Below the pieces are notes generated by a model that was given only the letters and a program-made list of their open reading frames with translations, was not told the DNA's origin and did no database searches. Position numbers and translations under genes: made by a program. Positions 23,123-33,078 of a stretch of 64,000 bases of DNA are shown here, piece by piece. The DNA lies in contig JAXGGA010001598.1 in assembly GCA_038373865.1 (NCBI GenBank), positions 62,001 to 126,000 on the forward strand, written 5' to 3'. Within the stretch, counting starts at the first letter, position 1. Every line of letters begins with the position of its first letter. The stretch is from Uloborus plumipes (Eukaryota; Arthropoda; Arachnida; Araneae; Uloboridae).

Positions 23123-25784
23123 GGGTGGAGCGAAAAAAAAGAATTTTTGATTTTCGTAAACGGGTACCTTTCATTTACTGTAAATGAGGATAAGTAACAA
23201 TTCTGTAAAATATTTCACTTTTGCGACGTCATCTTTAGTCTGCGCATTTGGCCTAAAGTTTTGAAATTTCTGATTTTTTTTGGATTTTTCAAATTTTTTT
23301 AAAAAATATTGCAAATGATAAAACTAGTGACGGGTGGTTATTAAATGGAAGAAAAAGGTTTGAAATATACAAAGAATTTTTTAAAACCATTTTAGATTAT
23401 TATTTCAGTTCGTGCATTGCGCTCAAAGTTCATCAAATTTCCCAAAATTTCTGATATTTTCGACATTTTTTAACTCAGTATTTCCTCTCAATATTCACTT
23501 GAAGTGTCTTCAAACTTGTTTTTATTAATTTTGTTATTACTTTGAACCCTGCAACTCTTCGCTAGCTCATGTGGAACTACCCAGGACTCACCACGAGGAG
23601 GTGACCGCACTTCTAGTCCTACACGTGAACCCTTCCTTCCAACCAATGCAAGCACGTATTTACATTTCTTAGATACGTCTTTCACAGTTAAATTGTTCCT
23701 TTGTGTCGTAAATTGATCAAATATTTCTGTCAGATATCCTCGTTTTTACTAAACTTTTTCTTTTCCTGTGATTACATACCAATTTTGAAGAGCTTGTGAC
23801 CTATTCGACAGCTCTTTCAACTGATTGAGTCTTGAATGGCAGTTTAAAAAGAGCGCATTCAGAAATCATATTTAAATTCTCAGCTTCCATAATCTTTGTA
23901 AATATTGTGTTGTTAAATTACCTGTAAAAGGTAGCTTTGTAATTTCCACATCATGGCAAGAAATCATATCGATGTATACTGACTTTTGATTTATGTATGT
24001 AATGTATGAAAATAGATTTTTGTCTATTTTTTGGGATCTGAAGCGTTCTTACTTGTTTGCTTGTTTGTTTTCTAGATTGAGCGTTTATAATACGATTTAA
24101 AACAAGTTTCTTTATATGCTCTCTCTTATGAACTAACCAGGTTATTTCCCGGCGTTGCCCGGGTGCTTATTAATACAACATAGCTCTAAAAAATATTTGA
24201 ATGAATTCTATCCACATGGGAATATAAAAACTTATTTCATGCTAAAAAGAAATAGTTGAGCCTTAAATGGATAATTCATTGTTGATCGTAATCTTTGTAG
24301 GAAAATACTCCTATTTAAATGTGTTACATTTTATCAATTTGTGTGCTTAAAGTCTTATGTCTATTACTCTATCTATTCAAAATTATAAGAAAATGGCCAT
24401 TTTGAGACAAAAGATTTGAATTTTGGGCTTTTTGGATTTTTTTTAAATTTCAAAACCCCTGCCTATGTGAATTCTAATGCATCAGGGAACCTCTGTGCCA
24501 AGTTTGTTGAAAATCCGACGAAAACTGGATTTGTATAAGGAACAAACATACATACATTTGATAACAGCATATTTCTTGGGTGCAAAGTATACATTGTTTT
24601 GAATAGATGTGAATACAATGTTCTGTTTTTTCCCGGAGAGATAATCTTTAAAATCTCACACGAATTCATAGCTAAATTTAGTAACGTCTGTACTTCATCC
24701 TTAAAGAGCAAGGAAACTTTTACCCGCGAAAGTTATGAACTCTTTTAAAAATTATAGTCTAAAGATTGTTTGCTGTAGTCAACATCTGACTAGGGAAAGC
24801 TTTCTTAGACTTCTGTTTCACATTTTTTTGGATATTTTCCCAGTCAAAACTACCTTGCTCATCTCATGAAGTTACTGTTGCTCAGTACTTAAACCATTTT
24901 TATTGTCAAAATCAATCTGATCAATGACAAATTCTATAGAGGTTCATATTGAACTGCTTTGAAAGTATAACATGTTTAGCTTCGTCTAACAGGCCCAAAA
25001 ATTACTTTGGTCCACTGGTAGGTCCATCTAGCTTTTGCAAAAAATGCAGCAATTTAAGTTCATTCAAATGTAATTGGCAAATGTTTTATCACAGAGGTCT
25101 ACCAAGTTTTTCTTACAGTTTCCGTATTACACCTAAATGTTCCTGTCTTTGTAGTGCATCCATCAAAACCAATGCAAACAATTTCCTACTCAAAGAAACA
25201 ATTTATTGTTTCTGACTTGTCTAAGAAACGTAAATGTGTGCTCTCATCGGTTGGAAGCAAGGGGAGCGCGAATGACACCCAAATTGCGGCAACTTCCTCG
25301 TGGTGAGTCCTGGGTAATTTCAATGAGCAAGCATAGAGTTGAGTAGTTCAAAGAAACAACAAAATGATTAAGAAAATGTTTTGAAGGCACTTTTAGTAAA
25401 TATTGAGAGGAAATATTGAATTATAAAATTTCTGCTAATATTGAAAATATCGGAAATTTCTGAAAATTTGATGAACTTTGGGCCTAATGCGCAGACTGAA
25501 ATTATAATCTGAAATGATTTTTAAAAATTTCTTGTATATTTCAAACCTTTTTCTTCCATTTAATAACCACCCGTCACTAGTTTTATCATTTGCAATATTT
25601 TTTTAAAAAAATTTGAAAAATCTAAAAAAAATCTAAAATTTCAAAACTTTAGGCCAAATGCGCAGACTAAAGATGACGTCCCAAAAGTGAAATATTTTAC
25701 AGAATTGTTACTTATCCTCATTCACAGTAAATGAAAGGTACCCGTTTACGAAAATCAAAAATTCATTTTTTTTTCGCTCCACCC
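23123..25784. mobile_element. Long-TIR element with arms of about 550 bp
   Basis: The left end GGGTGGAGCGAAAAAAAAG and the right end CGCTCCACCC are inverted, with TA on both sides. The arms match over about 23123-23700 and 25190-25784 (for example TGCGCATTTGGCCTAAAGTT, CTAGTGACGGGTGGTTATTA, CACGAGGA on the left and their complements on the right). The middle has no clear transposase and includes a separate repeat fragment at 24138-24555. Foldback-like or non-autonomous DNA element; superfamily unassigned. Confidence 0.85.
24138..24555. repeat. Fragment of a dispersed repeat (CCCGGCGTTGCCCGGG)
   Basis: It starts with TTTCCCGGCGTTGCCCGGGT, a palindromic motif, and ends with CTGTGCCAAGTTTGTTGAAA followed by GGAACAAACATACATACA. 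This style of ending is seen in many arthropod interspersed repeats (recalled pattern, not searched). Inserted inside the long-TIR element. Confidence 0.45.
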
Positions 25785-25984
25785 TATTCTATATCGCTAT
25801 TAAAGTGTACGCGGAGCATGTTCCGAGATAAGAATATCCGAACATTCAATATGAATACCAATTTAATAAACATTTGATCAGTAGTCTTTGTTACATAAGT
25901 TTAAGAAAATATAGTTATTTTAAATCACTAACAAAACAAAACAGAATTGAGTCTTGACCTACTCTAAATAATACATGAAATTGT

Positions 25985-25993
25985 ACTAGCCTA
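25985..25993. repeat. Target-site duplication, left (Penelope dimer)
   Basis: ACTAGCCTA here is repeated exactly at 31270-31278, immediately outside the two Penelope copies. Confidence 0.75.
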
Positions 25994-26041
25994 TATGTAC
26001 AGAAAATAACAACGTTACGAATGCACAAATAAGCAGGGATA

Positions 26042-26088
26042 CTGCAGACACGTGTTTTGGCGTTACAAGGAACGCCTCTTTCAATACA
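26042..26088 (-). ncRNA. Hammerhead-ribozyme-like motif in the Penelope 3' end (minus copy)
   Basis: On the minus strand: TGTA (stem I), TTGAAAGA (core), GGCGTT...AACGCC (stem II), AAAAC in place of GAAAC, a short stem III, then GTC and TGCA (stem I). It is the counterpart of 31148-31193 with extra damage (GAAA to AAAA), so probably inactive. Confidence 0.6.
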
Positions 26089-26197
26089 AAAAAGTTGTGA
26101 GCTTATGGATGCACAGACATCCGACAAAAGCAACGGAAACAGAAGCGAACAGCTTAAAAAGCAAATATCGCGGATTACCTGAACACCAATAAAAAAT

Positions 26198-26503
26198 TTA
26201 AGCCAAAAAAAGACCCAATGGGAAAATAAAGAATGAACCGAAGCTTTCTACCAGGTACGAAATGGAAAGAAAGAATACGATTGGCGACACGATAAGCCAA
26301 AAGGCTAACATAATTATAAAAAAACACCAGGTTAAACTGTTAACCGCAAGAACAAAAAAAGAACAGAATGAAAGAAAGCGAATCGGTAAATGAAAAAAAC
26401 AAAAAAAAGAAAAATAAAGACAAGTAGAAAATAGGAAAATGCCAGCAAAATCAGAGGAATAAATTAGAAAGGGAAAATGCAAAATTATACAAAAGGACGC
26501 CAA
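26198..26503 (-). other. Hydrophobic open frame in the Penelope 3' region
   Basis: 101 codons, beginning MASFCIILHFPFLIYSSDF, dominated by Phe, Leu, Ser and Ile. The plus copy has a homologous frame at 30730-31155 with the same start, but the two go out of register downstream. It overlaps the end of the main frame in another phase. It may be a real membrane-type ORF or just T-rich 3' UTR; the latter is likelier. Confidence 0.3.
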
Positions 26504-26610
26504 ACAGCAGAAAAATAAGGAATAGCATTGAGATCGTTAACTAAGTCAGAACTGTTTTTCAAAATATGGAAGGATTCCCAAAAATCAAGATCTGATGGGT
26601 TGGGGCATTT

Positions 26611-27945
26611 TTAGACAATTTGAAAAGAATTAAAATCGAAAGAATGATTCTTTTCCCAACAATGTTGGGCAATACTAGACTTATTCAATTGTTGCTTTTT
26701 CACATAATTCTGATGTTCCTTTAAGCGGAATTTCGAAGAACGTCGCGTTTGTCCGATATAAGAGAGATTGCAATTGCAATTAATTTTATAAATACCACAA
26801 CTGTTAAGAGGATGAATGGGATCTTTAAAGGAAGAGAAACATAGTTTATTAGTGGGGGAGAATACCACCTGGAAATTGAAACGTTTGAGAATCTTAGCAA
26901 CTTGATAACTCACAGAGGGAAAGAATGGCGAAACAACCAAATTTTTTCTAATGAAAGTTCTCTTAACAACAGTTGTTTCGGATTTGTTAGAAAGTTTTTT
27001 TAAAATGGAATCAATCAAAGTATGAGGATAGTTTCTATCAAGAGCCACAGCTTTAAGATAGTTGAGTTCTGCTTTAAGAAGTTCCGGTGAAGAACAAAGA
27101 TTAATAGCACGCTGAACAAAATAATTAAATGCAGCATATTTTTGACTAGGAGGGTGAGATGAAAGTCGATGAGGAGGTAACGAGACAGCAAAAGGTTTGC
27201 GATAAACGGTAGTTTCAAAGCCGAATTCTGTACGAGAAACTAAAACATCAAGAAAGGGAATGCAATTATCCTGTTCTTTCTCACAAGATAATTGAATATG
27301 AGGATCTATAGCATTTAAAACGGATAAAACATCGTCATTATGGAACTGGTTATGGTTCATTAGAACAAAACAGTCGTCAACATATCTAATGTAAAATTGA
27401 AAGTGTAATTTTTGGAACAAATCAACTTCAAAATAATGCATATAAATATCACTAAGAATGGGGCTTAGTGGGTTTCGCATAGCCAAACCATCCGACATTG
27501 TGTAAAATTGTCCATTAAAAGCAAAAGAACATTGTTCAAGACATGTACGAGTAAGGAAAATTAATTCCTCAATTTCCTTAGAGGCAAAATGAAATTCTGA
27601 AAGTCTCCTTTGAAGGCATAACAATGCACCCTCGATAGGAATCTTTGTAAATAATGATTTAACATCAAAAGAAGCCATAAAAGAATCCTTAGGAACGAAA
27701 TTATGCATTTTCTTAACAAAATCTATAGAATTTTTAACGGTGAATAAATTATGAATCCTAAGTGGCGAAAACACAGATACTAAATATTTAGCAAGTTTAT
27801 AAGAAGCAGTACCGATATTGGAAACAATCGTTCTAAAAGGGGTACCAGTTTTATGTACCTTGGGTAAAGCATAAAATCTAGCACAATTACCAATAGAGGG
27901 AATAACAGAGCGTTTAACACTTAAAGGAATAGACTGAACTGACAT
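26611..27945 (-). pseudogene. Penelope reverse transcriptase and GIY-YIG domain
   Basis: 444 codons open. Reverse-transcriptase blocks in order: ALPKVHKTGTPFRTIVS (near residue 25), SFDVKSLFTKIP (motif A, about 93), DGLAMRNPLSPILSDIYM (motif B, about 150), YVDDCF (motif C, catalytic Asp pair, about 188) and LDVLVSR...TTVYRKPF (about 225-255). A C-terminal GIY-YIG nuclease follows: GIYKINCNCNLSYIGQTRRS (about 385), then FRLKEHQ. In motif B, MGNP of the plus copy is MRNP here. The frame ends at a TAA (26611) where the plus copy has CAA, so the last about 37 residues are cut off. The apparent start at 27945 is only the edge of the piggyBac insertion; upstream coding sequence continues at 28510. 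Known role: target-primed reverse transcription, with the nuclease nicking DNA. Confidence 0.9.
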
Positions 27946-27947
27946 AA

Positions 27948-28509
27948 CCCTCGTGGGTTCCTTAGGGTCATATGAGACCCCAATGCAATTTCTGTTTAAT
28001 ATATTTTGTTAATCAACCATTTGTTTTTAATGGCATTTTGTGGCTTTTATTCTTCTAGTTTTCTATTCAAAATAATGCAATTATTGTGTTTTATTTTTCC
28101 CGAATTGCATTTTTTGCACGCAAGACCCTTGGGGTCACTTCCCCAGAAGGCCAAAAAAAGAGGACGTTGCAACTTTTGTCCAAGAGAACTGGACAGAAAA
28201 TGCATTGAAAAATGTCATAAGTGTTTGACATTCACTTGTAAAAATCATGTTTTTTCAGGTCTGTAACAGATGTAAATAAATCTACAGTTATTGTAAGTTT
28301 TGCTCTAAAATTATAATTTTAATTCATAAACTATATTTTACTTTAATTGTATCTTTTTATTTTTTGTTTTTTTAGCATTAAAAAGTGTGTGAACTTAAAT
28401 AATGCATGTAACATTCAATAATTATAATGAATTAATTAAAGGAAGCATTGGGGTCGTTTATGACCCCAAGGGTCTTGAGTGTAACTGAAATGGGAGGGAC
28501 CCACGAGGG
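27948..28509 (+). mobile_element. piggyBac-like deletion derivative inside Penelope
   Basis: 562 bp. The ends are CCCTCGTGGGTTCC and, inverted, CCCTCGTGGGTCCC. The right flank is TTAA (28510-28513) and the left flank ATAA (27944-27947), one change from TTAA. Subterminal inverted repeats of the GACCCCAATGC type occur at about 27976 and 28444. It keeps the 3' end of a transposase. Removing the element and one flank copy reconnects the Penelope frame in phase, so it is a later insertion. Confidence 0.88.
28100..28266 (+). pseudogene. piggyBac transposase C-terminal Cys-rich domain
   Basis: The tail of the open frame reads RCNFCPRELDRKCIEKCHKC followed by LTFTCKNH and a stop at 28264-28266. The C-x2-C / C-x2-C / C-x2-H spacing at the extreme C-terminus is the zinc-binding cysteine-rich domain of piggyBac transposases, which recognises the element ends. 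The DDD catalytic core is absent from this 562-bp element, so only the C-terminus survives internal deletion. The frame formally opens at 28006, but the residues before about 28100 look like read-through of non-coding sequence. Confidence 0.75.
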
Positions 28510-28800
28510 TTAACCGCAGAAGAAATCGTTTTTAACTCTCTTTCGCTAGGATCTTTCGAAATTTCAAAATACGGACCAGAAGAAATTAAATCATTAGTTT
28601 TATCAACATAAGATGATTTGTCAAGAACAACAATTTGACCACCTTTGTCGACTTTGGTAAGAACCAGATCTAAATTAGAAATTAAATTCTTTACACTACG
28701 ACTCACAGTATTAGCAAACACAGGTTTAGACATTTTAGAATTGAAGTCAACGTTAGAAGCAATCAAATGCCGAACGCTCTTTTTGAGTGGATGATAAGGC
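28510..28800 (-). pseudogene. Penelope ORF, middle fragment
   Basis: Continues the N-terminal piece after a frameshift near 28775-28800: HPLKKSVRHLIASNVDF, then NLISNLDLVLTKVDKGG and IVVLDKSSYVDK, ending ERELKTISSAV at the piggyBac junction. TKVDKGG followed by VVLD is the conserved block upstream of the RT core in Penelope-type proteins (KADKG..VVV). The codons after the junction belong to piggyBac. Confidence 0.8.
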
Positions 28801-29376
28801 ACTGTGTTTAAAAGCCTTCTCAATAGGAGCAATAAGTTTAGAAAAAGAAGATTTGCTCGACATAGAAAAATTATCATTGCACTTTAGAGCCTCGATTTGA
28901 GACCTTATTAAAGGAACACTGGAAAGATTAACAACAGCATTTTTATTAACCACCGGTAAATTATCAGAGATAACAGAATGCGAATTTTTACGGAGTTTAG
29001 CCATTTTCTTTTTCAAAATAACCTGATGATTCTCCGAAAAACGAAGGGTTCTAAACCAAGATGTTCTATCGACAGAATCAAAATCAGAAATAGAATTTGA
29101 AACATAAAGGTGTAAATTGTAGAGTTCACGTTCAATATAAGAAAATCGTTTCCTAGTTTCCTGGATCGAACCTCTAAGTAGAGCCAATTTCGACCGAAAA
29201 ATTACTTTGTCAATCTTGACAGAACGAGGTAAATTACATTTCAACGAAATAAAATGCGGAACAATTTTCTTGCGCCTACATTCTTGAAGAAACTTCAAAT
29301 GGTTCAAAAATCGGAACTTTTTAATACAAAGATTCTGAAACCTATTAACCTGAGACATAATAAAATCATGAAACAA
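28790..29376 (-). pseudogene. Penelope ORF, N-terminal fragment
   Basis: From the ATG at 29376 (MFHDFIMSQVNRFQNLC) the frame is open for about 195 residues to the frameshift. It is rich in Lys, Arg and Ser, with a basic segment CRRKKIVPHF and a likely helical stretch RETRKRFSYIERELYNLH-like around residue 75. The first ATG with an uninterrupted frame was chosen; an internal Met (residue 7) is also possible. The N-terminal part of these proteins is poorly conserved, so assignment rests on collinearity with the RT fragments. Confidence 0.75.
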
Positions 29377-29589
29377 AACGAAAATAACACATACAAAAAT
29401 AAAATAACAATCTAACCGGAACAGTAATCAGGACAGTTAAAAGAGAAAAAAAGAAAGAAAGCATGTGAACAAGATACTAATGAACCCAAAACATGGTGAA
29501 AGCAAAAACAACAACGAAAACGGAAAGGGAACGTAAAGCCCGTTTAAGCCGTAAATAAAGTTTACAAATACCTTTGTGCTATAGATGTA

Positions 29590-30748
29590 CGTTCCTATCG
29601 AGGGTGCATTGTTATGCCTTCAAAGGAGACTTTCAGAATTTCATTTTGCCTCTAAGGAAATTGAGGAATTAATTTTACTTACCCGTACATGTCTTGAACA
29701 GTGTTCTTTTGCTTTTAATGAACAATTTTACGCTATGTCGGATGGTTTGGCTATGGGTAACCCACTAAGCCCCATTCTTAGTGATATTTATATGCATTAT
29801 TTTGAGGTTGATTTGTTCCAAAAATTACAGTTTCAATTTTACGTTAGATATGTTGACGACTGTTTTGTTCTAACGAACCATAACTAGTTCCATAATGACG
29901 ATGTTTTATCCGTTTTAAATGCTATAGATCCTCATTTTCAATTCTCTTGTGAGAAAGATCAGGATAATTGCATTCCCTTTCTTGATGTTTTAGTTTCTCG
30001 TACAGAATTCGGCTTTGAAACTACCGTTTATTGCAAACCTTTTGCTGTCTCGTTACCTCCTCATCGACTTTCATCTCACCCTCCTAGTCAAAAATATGCT
30101 GCATTTGATTCTTTTGTTCAGCGTGCGATTAATCTTTGTTCTGCAAAGGAACTTCTTAAAGCAGAACTCAACTATCCTAAAGCTGTGGCTCTTGATAGAA
30201 ACTATCCTCATACTTTGATTGATTCCATTTTTAAAAAACTTTCTAACAAATCCGAAACAACTGTTGTTAAGAGATCTTTCATTAGAAAAAATTTGGTTGT
30301 TTGGCCATTCTTTCCCTCTGTGAGTTATCAGGTTGCTAATATTCTCAAGCTTTTCAATTTTCAGGTGGTATGCTCCCCCACTAACAAACTATGTTTTTCT
30401 TCCCTAAAAGATCCCATTCATCCTTTTAACAGTTGTGGTATTTATAAAATTATTTGCAATTGCAATCTCTCTTATATCGGACAAACGCGACGTTCTTCGA
30501 AATTCCGCTTAAAGGAACATCAGAATTATGTGAAAAAGCAACAATTGAATAAGTCTAGTATTGCGCAACATTGTTGGGAAAAGAATCATTCTTTCGATTT
30601 TAATTCTTTTCAAATTGTCCAAAAATGCCCCAACCCATCAGATCTTGATTTTTGGGAATCCTTCCATATTTTGAAAAACAGTTCTGACTTAGTTAACGAT
30701 CTTAATGCTATTCCTTATTTTTCTGCTGTTTGGCGTCCTTTTGTATAA
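29590..30748 (+). pseudogene. Penelope RT (truncated) and GIY-YIG
   Basis: Contains DGLAMGNPLSPILSDIYMHY (intact motif B), YVDDCF (catalytic Asp pair) and, after a TAG at 29885-29887, the remainder in the same frame: LDVLVSRTEFGFETTVY, KSETTVVKRSFIRKNL, GIYKIICNCNLSYIGQTRRS, FRLKEHQNYVKKQQ and the C-terminus ending IPYFSAVWRPFV. The fingers and motif A are missing because of the 5' truncation. It preserves the true C-terminus that is cut short in the minus copy. Confidence 0.9.
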
Positions 30749-31155
30749 TTTTGCATTTTCCCTTTCTAATTTATTCCTCTGATTTTGCTGGCACTTTCCT
30801 ATTTTCTACTTGTCTTTCTTTTTCTTTTTTTTTGTTTTTTTTATTTACCGATTCGCTTTCTTTCATTCTGCTTTTTTTTTTTGTTCTTGCGGTTAACAGT
30901 TTAACCTGGTGTTTTTTTTATTATGTTAGCCTTTTGGCTTATCGTGTCGCCAATCGTATTCTTTCTTTCCATTTCGTACCTGGTAGAAAGCTTCGGTTTA
31001 TTCTTTATTTTCCCATTGGATTTTTTTTTGGCTTACATTTTTTTTATTGGTGTTCAGGTAATCCGCGATGTTTGCTTTTTAAGCTGTTCGCTTCTGTTTC
31101 CGTTGCTTTTGTCGGATGTCTGTGCATCCATAAGCTCACAACTTTTTTGCATTGA
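30730..31155 (+). other. Hydrophobic open frame overlapping the Penelope stop
   Basis: 141 codons starting MASFCIILHFPFLIYSSDF, overlapping the last codons of the RT/GIY-YIG frame in another phase. Almost entirely Phe/Leu/Ser/Val, partly through poly-T. Shares its start with 26503-26198 of the minus copy. Coding status doubtful. Confidence 0.3.
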
Positions 31156-31193
31156 AAAGGCGTTCCTCGTAACGCCGAAACACGTGTCTGCAG
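31148..31193 (+). ncRNA. Hammerhead-ribozyme-like motif in the Penelope 3' end (plus copy)
   Basis: All hammerhead parts are in register: stem I TGCA (31148-31151), a 7-nt core TTGAAAA (31152-31158), stem II GGCGTT/AACGCC (31159-31164 with 31171-31176), GAAA (31177-31180), stem III starting C and closing with GT, GTC before the expected cut (after 31188), and stem I TGCA (31189-31192). Against the consensus core CUGANGA, C3 is U and G8 is A, which still allows a 3-8 Watson-Crick pair. Hammerheads are known in Penelope pseudo-LTRs. Confidence 0.7.
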
Positions 31194-31269
31194 TATCCCT
31201 GCTCATTTGTGCATTCGTACGTTGTTATTTTCTGTACATCTATAGCACAAAGGTATTTGTAAACTTTGG

Positions 31270-31278
31270 ACTAGCCTA
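31270..31278. repeat. Target-site duplication, right (Penelope dimer)
   Basis: ACTAGCCTA, identical to 25985-25993. Confidence 0.75.
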
Positions 31279-32039
31279 GTCTAACCGGTAAATGCGCTCC
31301 TATGCAAAACGTTAATTTCAGAAACTTTTATAACACTGACAGTTAGGATTTGGTTCATAATATTAAATTTTTATCCGATATTTGTAATTATCAAGAAAAA
31401 ACTGGGTACATGTTTACTAGTCTGCTCCATGATTTTAAGGAATTTTCGATGAAAAACGGAAGCACATAAACACATTGAATGACTAGGTCTAACAAGCGGA
31501 CAAAGTTTTATTTTTGGAACTATATTGATGGAACATACTGTTGACCATCCATTTAAGAATTAGCTTTTGAAAATTTATTTATTTATTTTTCAAATACATT
31601 GCGATACGTTTATTCGTTTGGGTGAGTTCATTAACTAGTCAGCTTACCAAGAAACATCTTTGGTACACATTTATCTAAACTGCATACTTGAAAGTAAAGA
31701 CCTAAGTTTAAGGAAGTTCTTTCCGCGTTGTTTCTGATGTTTTCATCCGTTAGGTTCTGTAACATATGTATCAAATTATCTATCTCTCTCTCTTTTTTTT
31801 TTTTGCTTTTCAGTTATTGGTAATATTTTTCTATTACATTAGAGAATTTGGGGCGAAGTAAAATAATTAAGACATATTATCTTTTTCAAAGTGAAGAAAC
31901 TGTTTTTGTTTTTGTTTTTTACCACATGTTTAATGTTCACTGCCGATATGAGCTAATAATTTTTCATAGGACAGCTTATACTTTTGTTAAGACATGATTG
32001 GAATTACGTTATAACGTCGCTACGGACTGATATTCGTAA
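31279..32039. other. AT-rich spacer
   Basis: No gene recognised. TCTCTCTC followed by poly-T near 31781-31804. Confidence 0.4.
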
Positions 32040-32047
32040 GTTCTTAC

Positions 32048-33070
32048 TAGGGGTGCGACATCAAAGGCAAAACATCGATGTTTCAACAAAAAAAAAAGCC
32101 ATCGATGGCATTGATACATCGACCAAAAAACATCAATCGTCTCTCACGCATTTAAATGTACAGTAATACAGTAACTCTTTTGTAATACAGTAATACAGTA
32201 ACTCTTTTGTAATACAATAATACAATAACTCATACATTGCGAGTCTTTACATCACTCAATTAGATTTATCTTTTGTCTCCTGAAAAATATCAACCGTATG
32301 ATATCGATGTCAATTATAGAAAACTTTTTTAGTGAGACAGATACTGCAACTGTTGATTAACTGTATAACTTTTATTTATCGCATATTTTTATGAAACTTT
32401 TTTTTGTTAAAATGTGAAACACCGTTATCGAAAAAAAAAATCTAAAGCAAAACAAAAACAACGATGTTTAAAAATCGTTGAAAGTAAATCATCGATAGTA
32501 ATTTTTTTAAAAAAAATATTTTAATGCGATAGATATTGCAACTGTTAAATATGAATCTTTTTTTTTATTATTTTTATTGTTTCTTGTTGAAGTGTAAAAC
32601 AGACATCGAAAGAAAAAAAAGCATCGAACGCGAAACAGTGATCATTAAAAGACATCGACCTTAAAACATCGATGGAAACTATCAAAAACATCTTCTAACG
32701 AGATTGATAGTGTATCGGCTGATTAACGATATAAATTTTGGCAGCATATCTTGATTTTTTCTTTTTTGCTGAAATATAAAACATTCACACAAATAATAAT
32801 TGAAATAAATAAAATTTTAAAAAATTAGAAATGTTTTAGAAACATCGAGAGCAAAACATCGATAATAATCATAAAAAATGTTTCTTCTGATTAAGGATGA
32901 AAATTTCCTAATACGTCTGCATGTCGCATATTTTTATCAAGCTCTTTTTCTGGAGTATAAAACATCGACATCGAAAAAAACATCGAACCCAAAACATCGA
33001 CCCTCAAACATTGATGTTTTAGCAAAAACATCGATGTTTTCAAAACATCGACATCGATGTCGCAGCCCTA
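32048..33070. mobile_element. hAT-like non-autonomous element with 8-bp duplication
   Basis: 1023 bp flanked by an exact 8-bp duplication GTTCTTAC (32040-32047 and 33071-33078). The ends are TAGGGGTGCGACATC and, inverted, TAGGGCTGCGACATCGATGT. The interior is filled with ACATCGATG/AAAACATCGA words on both strands, dense in the last 150 bp, as in hAT subterminal transposase-binding repeats. No transposase is readable; the open frames at 31984-32166 and 32878-33141 are made of the repeat words. Confidence 0.9.
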
Positions 33071-33078
33071 GTTCTTAC

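Larger units (their letters stand above)
25994..29586 (-). mobile_element. Penelope-like element, near full length, minus strand
   Basis: Reads from about 29586 down to 25994. In order it holds a short 5' leader, an N-terminal region, reverse transcriptase, a C-terminal GIY-YIG endonuclease, a T-rich 3' region and a hammerhead-like motif. It is interrupted by a piggyBac-like element at 27948-28509 and carries one frameshift and one nonsense change. Its 5' terminal phrase (minus strand CATCTATAGCACAAAGGTAT) recurs at the 3' end of the plus copy (about 31239-31258), as in pseudo-LTR arrangements described for this group. Confidence 0.88.
29587..31269 (+). mobile_element. Penelope-like element, 5'-truncated, plus strand
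   Basis: A second copy of the same family, head-to-head with the minus copy. It starts abruptly inside RT motif A (the codons for PIEGALLCLQRR) and runs through RT, GIY-YIG, the T-rich 3' region and the hammerhead-like motif, to about 31269. The pair is bounded by the 9-bp duplication ACTAGCCTA. An inverted, 5'-truncated partner joined to a longer copy is a structure described for Penelope elements. Confidence 0.88.
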
